From Collinsella sp. AF02-46-1 (lineage in GTDB: Bacteria; Actinomycetota; Coriobacteriia; Coriobacteriales; Coriobacteriaceae): 32,481 bases of DNA. Positions 23,751 to 32,481 of the stretch are shown here, piece after piece. The number at the start of each line of letters is the position of its first letter. The stretch's first letter is position 1. Under the pieces are notes generated by a model that searched no databases, was not told the DNA's origin, and saw nothing but the letters and a program-made list of their open reading frames with translations. The DNA lies in the NCBI GenBank assembly GCA_934876235.1, contig CAKXKM010000018.1, forward strand, positions 1 through 32,481, written 5' to 3'. The position numbers were made by a program, and so were the translations under genes.

Positions 23751-24821
23751 TCAGCGCCCATACCACTGGCATCTCCACTCCTCAGCCAATTCAACCTGCC
23801 GAGGAATACCCGCCAGCCTCATTTTCTCGACCAGCTTCCCCGGGTCTTTGAGTTCGCTAAACGTAAACCGAAGCACCTTATGCCCGAGCATTGTCAGATG
23901 AGATTCCCGCTGACGCTCTGCCACGAATGGGTCAACCGACTCCCGACCCTCGCCGCTCTGCAAGGTGTACTTCCCCTTTCCGTCGAGCTCGCCGATGACA
24001 CACGTCCCGTCCTCGAGCCGCCAAAAATAGTCGACGCGAAACACCTGGCTCGGATCGAGCGGGTCGCGAAACTCCACCTGCAGCTCCGGAACCGGAAAGC
24101 CGTACGCAATAAAGAATGCTCGGAACCGAGACTCACCGCCGTTTTCAGACAGCCCGTCCGCATACGACGCAATCACCTGTGCCCATCGATACCCTCGCCT
24201 GCCCTCGCAATCGGCGCGGAGGCGCTCGCACAAATCCCCACGTGATACGCCTTTCGCCCGCAGTGCAGAATCGGCAATCGCCAACCCGTAGGAGAACGGC
24301 GCACGCAGTAGGCAATCCTCCACCGTGCGCCAAAACGACGTCACCCGCACTCCATCAACATGCTCGAGTGCGCCCGCCATCTGCGGACGCAACAACCTGC
24401 ACCCGCCGCTCAACGTCACCGAACAACCCGTCTTAACAAGAAAACGCGACCCAAGCAGATCATTCGGCACCTCCAGACCCCACAAAAGCGCCGCGTCATA
24501 GCCCCAAAACGCCCAATCGGGATGAAACTCTGCAAGCCCTTTGAGGGTACGCAGCGTTCGCTCCGCCGGCGTCAGCACACCCCAATCATGTTGAAAGCAG
24601 AACAAATACGGCTCGGGTTCCGCGATATCGTCGGTTCCAACATGACGCCGCAGCCACATGAGCTCGGCATTGTCATGCGTTGCGAGCAGCGCACCTTGCT
24701 CGGTCGCCTCCGTGAGTCGCGCGAGCATCCTATTCCGCGCCAACGTGTTGCGAGTCGTATGCTTGTGCTTGAAAACGGTATTAGACACTTCCATCACCAC
24801 CACATCGGACAAATGGACCAT
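23751..24821 (-). CDS. AbiEi/DUF559-like protein with a C-terminal PD-(D/E)XK nuclease-like domain
   Basis: A 356-residue protein. Its C-terminal third has Glu230 at the start of a helix, ESRFRAFFIAYGFPVPELQ (starting at Glu230), then FRVDYFW with Asp264 and VIGELDGKGKY with Glu278, Asp280 and Lys282, the layout of Vsr-like/DUF559 nucleases. The N-terminal part, with LLATHDNAELMWL and a following domain, resembles AbiEi-type antitoxin or transcription regulators of actinobacteria. No partner toxin gene lies next to it. Its start is uncertain: ATG 24821, ATG 24794 and TTG 24845 are in frame and none has a clear ribosome site. Repeat copies F and G bracket the gene almost exactly. Function is not established. 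Confidence 0.7.
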   Translation of the reverse strand: MVHLSDVVVMEVSNTVFKHKHTTRNTLARNRMLARLTEATEQGALLATHDNAELMWLRRHVGTDDIAEPEPYLFCFQHDWGVLTPAERTLRTLKGLAEFHPDWAFWGYDAALLWGLEVPNDLLGSRFLVKTGCSVTLSGGCRLLRPQMAGALEHVDGVRVTSFWRTVEDCLLRAPFSYGLAIADSALRAKGVSRGDLCERLRADCEGRRGYRWAQVIASYADGLSENGGESRFRAFFIAYGFPVPELQVEFRDPLDPSQVFRVDYFWRLEDGTCVIGELDGKGKYTLQSGEGRESVDPFVAERQRESHLTMLGHKVLRFTFSELKDPGKLVEKMRLAGIPRQVELAEEWRCQWYGR

Positions 24822-24847
24822 CGCCGCCGCTGCTGCCGCCGACAAAC

Positions 24848-24904
24848 GTCTCGATCTGTACCAGGTAGACCGGTTTTTTGTCCCTAAACGTTACAGATCG
24901 AGAC
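24848..24904 (+). repeat. 57-bp stem-loop repeat, copy G (single)
   Basis: Left arm GTCTCGATCTGTACCA, right arm CGTTACAGATCGAGAC. It is the only copy without a partner in the usual spacing, and it lies just upstream of the PD-(D/E)XK gene start. Confidence 0.88.
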
Positions 24905-24946
24905 ATAAAGACAGAAGGCAAGGCAGGACAACGCCAGGTCCATCCC

Positions 24947-25654
24947 CTACTCCCACTCCTGCTCGTAGATGTTGAGTGACTTCACGTACCGCCCCTGGGC
25001 GCCCATGATGTCGCGGACCAGACGCAAGAAGAAGCTGATGCACGAGGTGTCAAAGCCATCCTGCAGGTCCTCCGGATGCACCGCACCAGGCCCATCGACC
25101 GCCGTGTCACTCAGGCGTGCGATGTCATACAGATAGAGTTGTCCCGCCGTCAGCCAGACATCGTCGACGCAGGCGAGGCGCACCGCAATCGCTCCGTCGC
25201 TCCAATGCTCCTTTTGCACGATATGCGGGTCGTAGACATCAAAGCGACGGTCGGTGCGCGTGTCCTTCAGCGCGACCATACCAGTCGCAGGATCCTTGTC
25301 CAAAATGCCAAAGCGCGAGAAATACTGCGTGTCACGCACCTGCTTAAGTCGCCCGAGCGAAGCAGGAGAAATTGACGCTGGCGGCTCGTCCACATACAGC
25401 TCCAACAGCGTCTTGCCGTGGTAATAGGGGCGCTCAAACAGCAGCCAATCGGTAAACGCCATGTTGTAGGCCATGATTTCGTTTTGAGATGGTTCCTCGC
25501 AATAGCTGAGCCACGGATCGACGATAATCTCGAACTGCTCGCGCGCCGGCTCCAGAAATTGAAACTTCCGCAGCATCCAAAAGTGAGCCATGTCGGCAAT
25601 ATCGTTGCCGACGGCCTCGGCCAGCTGCGCTCGATCAAAAACTTGGTCAGTCAT
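24947..25654 (-). CDS. Hypothetical protein, 235 residues
   Basis: I do not recognise this protein. It is acidic, has no membrane span or signal peptide, and is rich in aromatic residues (for example AHFWMLRKFQFLEPAREQ and NMAFTDWLLFERPYYHGK). The first half looks helical and the second half beta-rich with SDGAIAVRLACVDDVWLTAG and YLYDIARLS. It is likely a soluble cytoplasmic protein. The gene is well supported by GGAGGATGCC before ATG 25654 and by codon use. It is followed after 42 bases by repeat copy G and is transcribed in the same direction as the PD-(D/E)XK gene. Confidence 0.8.
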   Translation of the reverse strand: MTDQVFDRAQLAEAVGNDIADMAHFWMLRKFQFLEPAREQFEIIVDPWLSYCEEPSQNEIMAYNMAFTDWLLFERPYYHGKTLLELYVDEPPASISPASLGRLKQVRDTQYFSRFGILDKDPATGMVALKDTRTDRRFDVYDPHIVQKEHWSDGAIAVRLACVDDVWLTAGQLYLYDIARLSDTAVDGPGAVHPEDLQDGFDTSCISFFLRLVRDIMGAQGRYVKSLNIYEQEWE

Positions 25655-25948
25655 GGCATCCTCCTCAAACTGATGGACCTCAATTTGAGCTTACGAGGAG
25701 GGTGGGCAACCGAGGCAAGCGCGGGCAAAATAGGCCTTCGACTGCAAACCAGATGCTAACCAAACACTTGACGGGACACTTGACCGAATGAGTCCACCGC
25801 AACAAAACCGCAGGTAGACATAGACAGCCAACCCGCCCTTTTGAGCCAGATGCCCGCAGCCACCACAGAAACAACAGGTGACCACAGCCCAAGAAGTCGA
25901 CAAATGAACACCCGTACGTCGACAAACGAGCAAATCGCTCGCAAATCC
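25655..25948. other. Intergenic stretch without a supported gene
   Basis: No frame here has a ribosome site or a recognisable motif. GTCGACAAA occurs twice, near 25907 and 25919, as a short direct repeat (GTCGACAAATGA, then GTCGACAAACGA). The overlapping frames on the minus strand (25680-25991) are rich in Cys, Trp and Ser and do not look like real proteins. Confidence 0.4.
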
Positions 25949-26012
25949 GCAAGGAGTGTCCCCAACGACTAGACAAAAAATGACTAGTCATTGAGGACGT
26001 TCTTAAATGACT
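25949..26012. repeat. Inverted pair of AAGGAGTGTCCC-type repeat units after gltD
   Basis: GCAAGGAGTGTCCCC (25949-25963) matches the repeat at 10493-10506 on the opposite strand. A second, inverted unit (GAGGACGTTCTTAAATGACT, ending at 26012) follows. Between them AATGACTAGTCATT (25979-25992) is a perfect 14-base palindrome followed on the minus strand by TTTTGTC, so the element may also end gltBD transcription. Confidence 0.6.
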
Positions 26013-26015
26013 ACT

Positions 26016-27497
<1,482 letters not shown>

Positions 27498-27502
27498 GGC
27501 AC

Positions 27503-30500
27503 TTACGCCTCCTTCTTGGTCGAAGCAACAGAGCTGGCGGCCGCGGACGCAGCACCCGCAGCACCGCCCGCAATATCGAAGCGAGCGACATCCGCGGCGC
27601 TCGCGCGACCGGTCACAATGTCAAACGCCAGTTCCTCTGCCTGCGTATGTGTCTTGCCGGCAGCCTCGCTCGCAGCGACAATCGCCAGCACACGCTCGTA
27701 CTCGGTCGGAATGACCTTCACAAAGTGCTTGCTCATCGTCTCAAAGCTGTAGAGCAGCTTGATGCCGCGCGGGCTCTGCGTCGCGTCCACGTGCTCCTGG
27801 ATGAGCTCGCGAATCTGCGCCAGCTCGCCGGCAGTCGGGGCCTTGAGCTCAACGCTCTCGTGGTTCACGCGGGCATCGAGCGTGCCGTACTGGTCAAAGA
27901 CATAAGCCACGCCACCCGTCATGCCGGCAGCAAAGTTCTGCCCGACCTCGCCCAGGATGAGCGCCAGGCCACCCGTCATGTACTCGCAACCGTGGTTGCC
28001 GCAACCCTCGACCACCACGGTGGCACCGGAGTTGCGTACGCCAAAGCGCTGGCCGGCCAGGCCGTTGATGAAGCCACGGCCGCTCGTGGCGCCAAAGAAC
28101 GCAACGTTGCCCACGATGATGTTTTCGTCGAACTTATAGGTCGCATGCGGGTTGGGGCGCACCGACACCTCGCCGCCCGAAAGGCCCTTGCCAAAGTAGT
28201 CGTTGGCGTCGCCGCACACGTTGAGCGTAATGCCGCGCGGCAGGAAGGCGCCAAAGCTCTGACCGGCCGATCCATCGCAATCGATGGTGATGGAGCCGGC
28301 GGGCAGGCCCTCGGGATGCGCCTTGGTCACCGCGTTGCCCAAGATGGTGCCCACGCAGCGGTTGACGTTGGCGATATCGGCGCGGAAGCGAATCGGGCGC
28401 AGGTGCGCGCGAGCGTCGGCCGTGTAAGGCACAAACAACGTGGAGTCGAGCGTCTTGTCGAGCTCACTGTCCGCGGCCATCTGCGGCAGGAAGTGGCGAC
28501 CGTCGGCGCCCGGAATATGGGCACCGAACTCGCAGGTCGCGCTCGCCAGCACGGGTGACAGATCGAGCAGGTTGGCCTTGCGGTTGCCCGGGACCTCGAT
28601 CTGGCGTAAACACTCGGGATGGCCGACCATCTCGTCGATGGTGCGGAAGCCCAGGCTCGCCATGACCTCGCGCAGCTGCTCGGCTACAAAGAGCATAAAG
28701 TGCTCAACGTGCTCGGGCTTGCCGCGGAAGCCGCGACGCAGGCGGCAGTTTTGCGTGGCGATGCCGGCCGGGCAGGTGTCCTGCTGGCAGTCACGCTGCA
28801 TGAGGCAGCCCATGGAGATGAGCGGCATGGTCGCAAAGCCAAACTCCTCGGCGCCCAGCAAGCAGGCGACGGCAACGTCGGTGCCGTCCATGAGCTTGCC
28901 GTCGGCCTCGAGCACCACGCGTGAGCGCAGGCCGTTTTGCAGCAGCGTCTGCTGGGCCTCGGCAAGGCCAAGTTCCAACGGCAGTCCCGCATGCCAGATA
29001 GAGTCGCGCGCAGCGGCACCCGAGCCGCCGTTGTGGCCACTGATCAAGATCTTGTCGGCAGCACCCTTGGCCACACCGCTGGCGATGGTGCCGACGCCGG
29101 CCTCGCTGACCAGCTTGACCGACACGCGCGCGCCGGGGTTGGCGTTCTTAAGGTCGAAGATGAGCTCGGCCAGGTCTTCGATGGAGTAGATGTCGTGATG
29201 CGGCGGAGGCGAGATCAGGCCGATGCCGGGCGTGGACTGACGGACCTCGGCAATCCAGGGGTAGACCTTCTTGCCGGGCAGGTGACCGCCCTCGCCGGGC
29301 TTGGCGCCCTGGGCCATCTTGATCTGGATCTCGAAGGCGCTGCACAGGTAGCGGCTCGTCACGCCAAAGCGCGCGCTTGCCACCTGCTTGATCGCGGAGT
29401 TCTTGGAGTCACCGTTAGCCAGCGGGGTCTCGCGACGCGGGTCCTCGCCGCCCTCGCCCGAGTTGGAGCGTCCGTGCAGGCGATTCATGGCGATGGCCAT
29501 GCACTCGTGCGCCTCTTTGCTGATGGAGCCGTACGACATGGCGCCGGTGTTAAAGCGGCGGACGATGTTGAGCGCGGGCTCGACCTCGTCGAGCGAAACC
29601 GGCGTGCGGCCGCTGGCATTAAAGTCGAGCAAGTCGCGCAGGCGCACGGCACGGCCGGTGCGGTGCAGGCGGGCGCTGTACTCCTTAAAGGTGTCGTAGC
29701 TGTCCTCACGGCAGGCGGTCTGCAGCAAGTAGACAGTCTGCGGATCGATGAGGTGATCCTCGCCGCCGAGCGGGCGCCACTTGGTCAGACCCAGCGTGGG
29801 CAGCTGATCGGGAGCCGGGCTCTTAAGGATAGCGAGCGCGGCGTCGTAGCGCTCGTTTTGCTCGCGCTCAACGTCCTCGACACCCATACCGCCCACACGG
29901 CTCACCGTGCCGGCGAAGTACGCGTTGACGAACTCCGGCGTAAAGCCCACGGCCTCGAAGATCTGCGCCGAATGGTAGCTCTGTACCGTGGAGATGCCCA
30001 TCTTGGACATGATGGAGACGATGCCGGCGGTCGCAGCCTTGTTGTAGTTGGCGATGCCCTGCTCGGCCGTCACGTCCAGGTCGCCGTGTGCCGCCAGATC
30101 GCGGATGCAGACATGTGCGTTGTACGGATAGATGCCGCTCGCGGAGTAGCCCACCAGTGCCGCAAAGTCGTGCGGAGACACGGCGTCACCGCACTCCACC
30201 ACGATGTCGGCAAAAGTACGAACGCCGGCGCGGATCAGGTGGTTGTGCACGCAGCCCACGGCGAGCAGCGACGGCACGGGCACCTCGCCCGCAGCGGCAC
30301 GATCGCTCAACACCACAATGTTCACGCCGTCGCGGACCGCAGCCTCAACGTCCTCGGCAAGCTGTTTGAGCGCAGCCTGCAGCGCGCCCTCGCCGGCATC
30401 GCGGCGGTAGACGGCACGGAAACGACGGGTCTTAAAGCCAACACGGTCGATGGCACAGATATGCTCGAACTCTTCCTCGTTGAGCAATGGGCGCTCCAAG

Positions 30501-32200
30501 CGCACCAGCTGACAGGCCGTGCGGGAATCCTCGAGCAGGTTGCCGTGGTTGCCCAGGTAGAGCGTGGTCGAAGTCACCATGTGCTCGCGCAGGGCATCGA
30601 TCGGAGGATTCGTGACCTGAGCGAACAGCTGATAGAAGTAGTCAAAGAACGAACGCGTCTTCTTGGACAGGCAGGCCAACGGCGCATCGATACCCATCGA
30701 GGCGAGCGGGGCCTTGCCCTGCTGGGCCATGGGGCGCACGACCTCGTCGACGTCATCCCAGTGGTAGCCGAGCTTGGCCATACGCACGGCGGCGGGCACC
30801 TCGGCGTCCTCGGCGGGCGCGGGCGCGGCGGACTCATCGAGCGCGTCGACGGCCAGCGTCTCCTCGGCAATCCAGTCGTGGTAGGGCTTCTCCTTGGCAT
30901 AGCGGGCGCGCAGCTCGTCGTTGTAGATCACGCGGCCGCGGGCAAAATCGACCTCGAGCATCTGGCCCGGTCCCAGGCAGCCGCTCGTCAGGATGTTCTC
31001 GGGGCGCACCTCGATGGTGCCCACTTCGCTTGCCAGCATAAAGCGGCCATCGCGCGTCACGTAGTAGCGGGCGGGGCGCAAGCCGTTGCGGTCGAGGGCG
31101 GCGCCCAGCGTGCGACCGTCGGTAAAGGCGATGGCCGCCGGGCCGTCCCAGGGCTCCATGAGCATGGACTGGTAGGCGTCGTAGGCGCGGCGCTCCTCGC
31201 TCAGACTGTCGTTGTGGTCCCACGGCTCAGGCAGCAGCATGGACGCAGCGCGCGTAAGCGGGCGACCGTTCATAACCAAAAACTCGAGCACGTTGTCCAA
31301 AATCGCCGAGTCGGAACCCTCGCGGTTGATGATGGGCATCACGCGCTCAAGATCGTGCTGCAGCACGGGGCTGTACAGGTTGGGTTCGCGGGCGCGGATC
31401 CAGTTGACGTTGCCCTTGAGGGTGTTAATCTCGCCGTTGTGGATGATAAAGCGGTTGGGGTGCGCACGCTCCCAGCTGGGCGTGGTGTTGGTGGAGTAGC
31501 GCGAGTGGACGAGCGCCACGGCCGTTTTGACGGCGGCATCGTTGAGATCGATGAAGAAGCGGCGCATCTGCGTGGCGACGAGCATGCCCTTGTACACGAT
31601 AGTGCGCGAGCTCATGGAGCACACGTAGAAGATCTTGTCGCGCAGGGCAAACTCGGCATCGGCCTTCTTTTCGATGGTGCGGCGGCACACGTACAGGCGA
31701 CGCTCAAAGGCATCGCCGGCGAGCGTGTCGTCCGGACGGCCCAGGAAGGCCTGCAGGATAGTAGGCATGCAGGCGCGGGCCGTCTCGCCCAGGTCGTGCG
31801 GGTCGACCGGCACCTCGCGCCAAAAGAGCAGCGGCACGCCGGCCTCGGCACAGCCTTCCTCAAACACGCGGCGGGCATCCTCTACGCCCTTGTCGTCCTG
31901 CGGAAAGAAAAGCATGGCCACGCCATAGTCGCCCTCTGCCGGCAGAATCTGACCGCACTTTTGAGCCTCTTTGCGAAAAAAGTGATGCGGAACCTGGAAC
32001 AGGATACCGGCACCGTCGCCGGTGTTCTTCTCGAGTCCCGTGCCGCCGCGGTGCTCCAAGTTGACCAGAATGGACAGCGCGTCGTCCAGGATCTGGTGAT
32101 GGCGCTCACCGTTGATATCGGCAAGCGCGCCGATGCCACATGCATCGTGGTCGAATTCGGGGCGATAAAGGCCCTGCTGCTGAGCGGAATCTGCCTGCAT
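27503..32200 (-). CDS. gltB: Glutamate synthase large subunit
   Basis: A 1565-residue enzyme that makes two glutamates from glutamine and 2-oxoglutarate. The amidotransferase domain starts at Cys21 (DHDACGIG), the nucleophile exposed after removal of a 20-residue leader. The central domain, the FMN/2-oxoglutarate-binding synthase domain (GRSNSGEGGEDPRRE, KPGEGGHLPGKKV, GHNGGSGAAARDS) and the C-terminal GXGXG beta-helix follow in order. The [3Fe-4S] cysteines are in CLMQRDCQQDTCPAGIATQ. The length is normal. ATG 32200 follows GGGGAGGATCG. Two stem-loop repeats lie upstream, and I saw no clear -35/-10 pair in 32201-32384. Confidence 0.97.
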   Translation of the reverse strand: MQADSAQQQGLYRPEFDHDACGIGALADINGERHHQILDDALSILVNLEHRGGTGLEKNTGDGAGILFQVPHHFFRKEAQKCGQILPAEGDYGVAMLFFPQDDKGVEDARRVFEEGCAEAGVPLLFWREVPVDPHDLGETARACMPTILQAFLGRPDDTLAGDAFERRLYVCRRTIEKKADAEFALRDKIFYVCSMSSRTIVYKGMLVATQMRRFFIDLNDAAVKTAVALVHSRYSTNTTPSWERAHPNRFIIHNGEINTLKGNVNWIRAREPNLYSPVLQHDLERVMPIINREGSDSAILDNVLEFLVMNGRPLTRAASMLLPEPWDHNDSLSEERRAYDAYQSMLMEPWDGPAAIAFTDGRTLGAALDRNGLRPARYYVTRDGRFMLASEVGTIEVRPENILTSGCLGPGQMLEVDFARGRVIYNDELRARYAKEKPYHDWIAEETLAVDALDESAAPAPAEDAEVPAAVRMAKLGYHWDDVDEVVRPMAQQGKAPLASMGIDAPLACLSKKTRSFFDYFYQLFAQVTNPPIDALREHMVTSTTLYLGNHGNLLEDSRTACQLVRLERPLLNEEEFEHICAIDRVGFKTRRFRAVYRRDAGEGALQAALKQLAEDVEAAVRDGVNIVVLSDRAAAGEVPVPSLLAVGCVHNHLIRAGVRTFADIVVECGDAVSPHDFAALVGYSASGIYPYNAHVCIRDLAAHGDLDVTAEQGIANYNKAATAGIVSIMSKMGISTVQSYHSAQIFEAVGFTPEFVNAYFAGTVSRVGGMGVEDVEREQNERYDAALAILKSPAPDQLPTLGLTKWRPLGGEDHLIDPQTVYLLQTACREDSYDTFKEYSARLHRTGRAVRLRDLLDFNASGRTPVSLDEVEPALNIVRRFNTGAMSYGSISKEAHECMAIAMNRLHGRSNSGEGGEDPRRETPLANGDSKNSAIKQVASARFGVTSRYLCSAFEIQIKMAQGAKPGEGGHLPGKKVYPWIAEVRQSTPGIGLISPPPHHDIYSIEDLAELIFDLKNANPGARVSVKLVSEAGVGTIASGVAKGAADKILISGHNGGSGAAARDSIWHAGLPLELGLAEAQQTLLQNGLRSRVVLEADGKLMDGTDVAVACLLGAEEFGFATMPLISMGCLMQRDCQQDTCPAGIATQNCRLRRGFRGKPEHVEHFMLFVAEQLREVMASLGFRTIDEMVGHPECLRQIEVPGNRKANLLDLSPVLASATCEFGAHIPGADGRHFLPQMAADSELDKTLDSTLFVPYTADARAHLRPIRFRADIANVNRCVGTILGNAVTKAHPEGLPAGSITIDCDGSAGQSFGAFLPRGITLNVCGDANDYFGKGLSGGEVSVRPNPHATYKFDENIIVGNVAFFGATSGRGFINGLAGQRFGVRNSGATVVVEGCGNHGCEYMTGGLALILGEVGQNFAAGMTGGVAYVFDQYGTLDARVNHESVELKAPTAGELAQIRELIQEHVDATQSPRGIKLLYSFETMSKHFVKVIPTEYERVLAIVAASEAAGKTHTQAEELAFDIVTGRASAADVARFDIAGGAAGAASAAASSVASTKKEA

Positions 32201-32384
32201 CGCGATCCTCCCCTAGATATTTAGACAGTCAGTTGAATAGGCATACTAGAAGCATCGCCGGCCCGTTGTGTTTCCCGCCCGTTTCGAAACAATCGCGTAA
32301 CGCACACCTTACGAGTGGGCACCGCCGACCTCAAGGGCGAAAACATAGGCCCCAAGTTCGACCTGCAAACTCACCTCTTCATAC

Positions 32385-32441
32385 ATCTCAATCTGTAACA
32401 GGAGGAACCGATTTTGGCGCCTAGATGTTACAGATTGAGAT
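32385..32441 (+). repeat. 57-bp stem-loop repeat, copy H (first of pair)
   Basis: ATCTCAATCTGTAACA and TGTTACAGATTGAGAT are perfectly complementary. The arms are identical to copy D although the loops differ. It lies upstream of gltB and 23 bases before copy I. Confidence 0.93.
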
Positions 32442-32464
32442 TTTCTGCGGGACGGTTTTGGTTT

Positions 32465-32481
32465 GTCTCGATCTGTAACAC
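32465..32481 (+). repeat. 57-bp stem-loop repeat, copy I, cut by the window end
   Basis: Only the left arm GTCTCGATCTGTAACA and one further base are in the window. Its spacing from copy H matches the other pairs. Confidence 0.8.

Noticed and set aside
28937..32224. A 1095-codon open frame on the plus strand opposite gltB
   Set aside because: gltB shows every catalytic and cluster motif on the other strand; this frame has none and is His/Arg/Ala-rich shadow sequence.

Overview
The window looks like chromosomal DNA of a high-GC, Gram-positive, anaerobic gut actinobacterium, most likely Collinsella or a close relative in Coriobacteriia. The grounds are GC-rich codon use, an [FeFe]-hydrogenase operon, an alpha-glucoside PTS, a flavodoxin/ferredoxin fusion of the EFR1 type, a serine/threonine kinase with a C-terminal DUF6273-like domain, and a clostridial-type NuoF-tail/GltD fusion. 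The genus is an inference from gene content; no rRNA gene is present to settle it.

Layout. Positions 1-5498 (minus strand) hold one operon. It starts with a NuoF-tail/GltD-type flavoprotein that contains an in-frame TGA, followed by HydA, an ABC substrate-binding lipoprotein and its permease, which runs off the left edge. The TGA falls where the fourth cysteine of the [4Fe-4S] site should be, so I read it as a selenocysteine codon. Positions 5755-10407 (minus) hold a maltose/alpha-glucoside utilisation operon: promoter, candidate antiterminator RNA, PTS IIA, BglG/LicT-type antiterminator, PTS IICB and a family-4 6-phospho-alpha-glucosidase. Next come an EFR1-type ferredoxin (10523-11284, minus) and a DEAD-box RNA helicase with a long Arg/Gly tail (11906-14176, minus). 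An FHA protein and a transmembrane Ser/Thr kinase follow on the plus strand (14757-17975). A copper module (18307-21331, plus) encodes CopA, CopZ and CsoR behind a candidate operator. A small membrane zinc-ribbon protein (plus) converges on an amidohydrolase (minus) across a bidirectional terminator. A PD-(D/E)XK/AbiEi-like protein and an unrecognised 235-residue protein (both minus) lead to gltD and gltB (26016-32200, minus).

How the parts work together. The hydrogenase operon probably couples a pyridine-nucleotide pool to H2 through a flavin and Fe-S relay. The window also encodes a complete conventional glutamate synthase, which matters because hydrogenases of this layout have been called glutamate-synthase-linked. 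The PTS block imports and phosphorylates an alpha-glucoside and then hydrolyses it, with its own antiterminator as the switch. The copper block senses, chaperones and exports Cu(I).

The non-coding DNA is unusually structured. Nine copies (one cut by the window end) of a 57-bp stem-loop repeat with 16-bp arms lie between genes. Eight of them are arranged as four pairs with a 23-24-bp spacer, all in the same orientation, and the arms show compensatory changes. Two further short repeat types, a 17-bp-arm inverted repeat over the kinase promoter, and a folded spacer between copA and copZ are also described.
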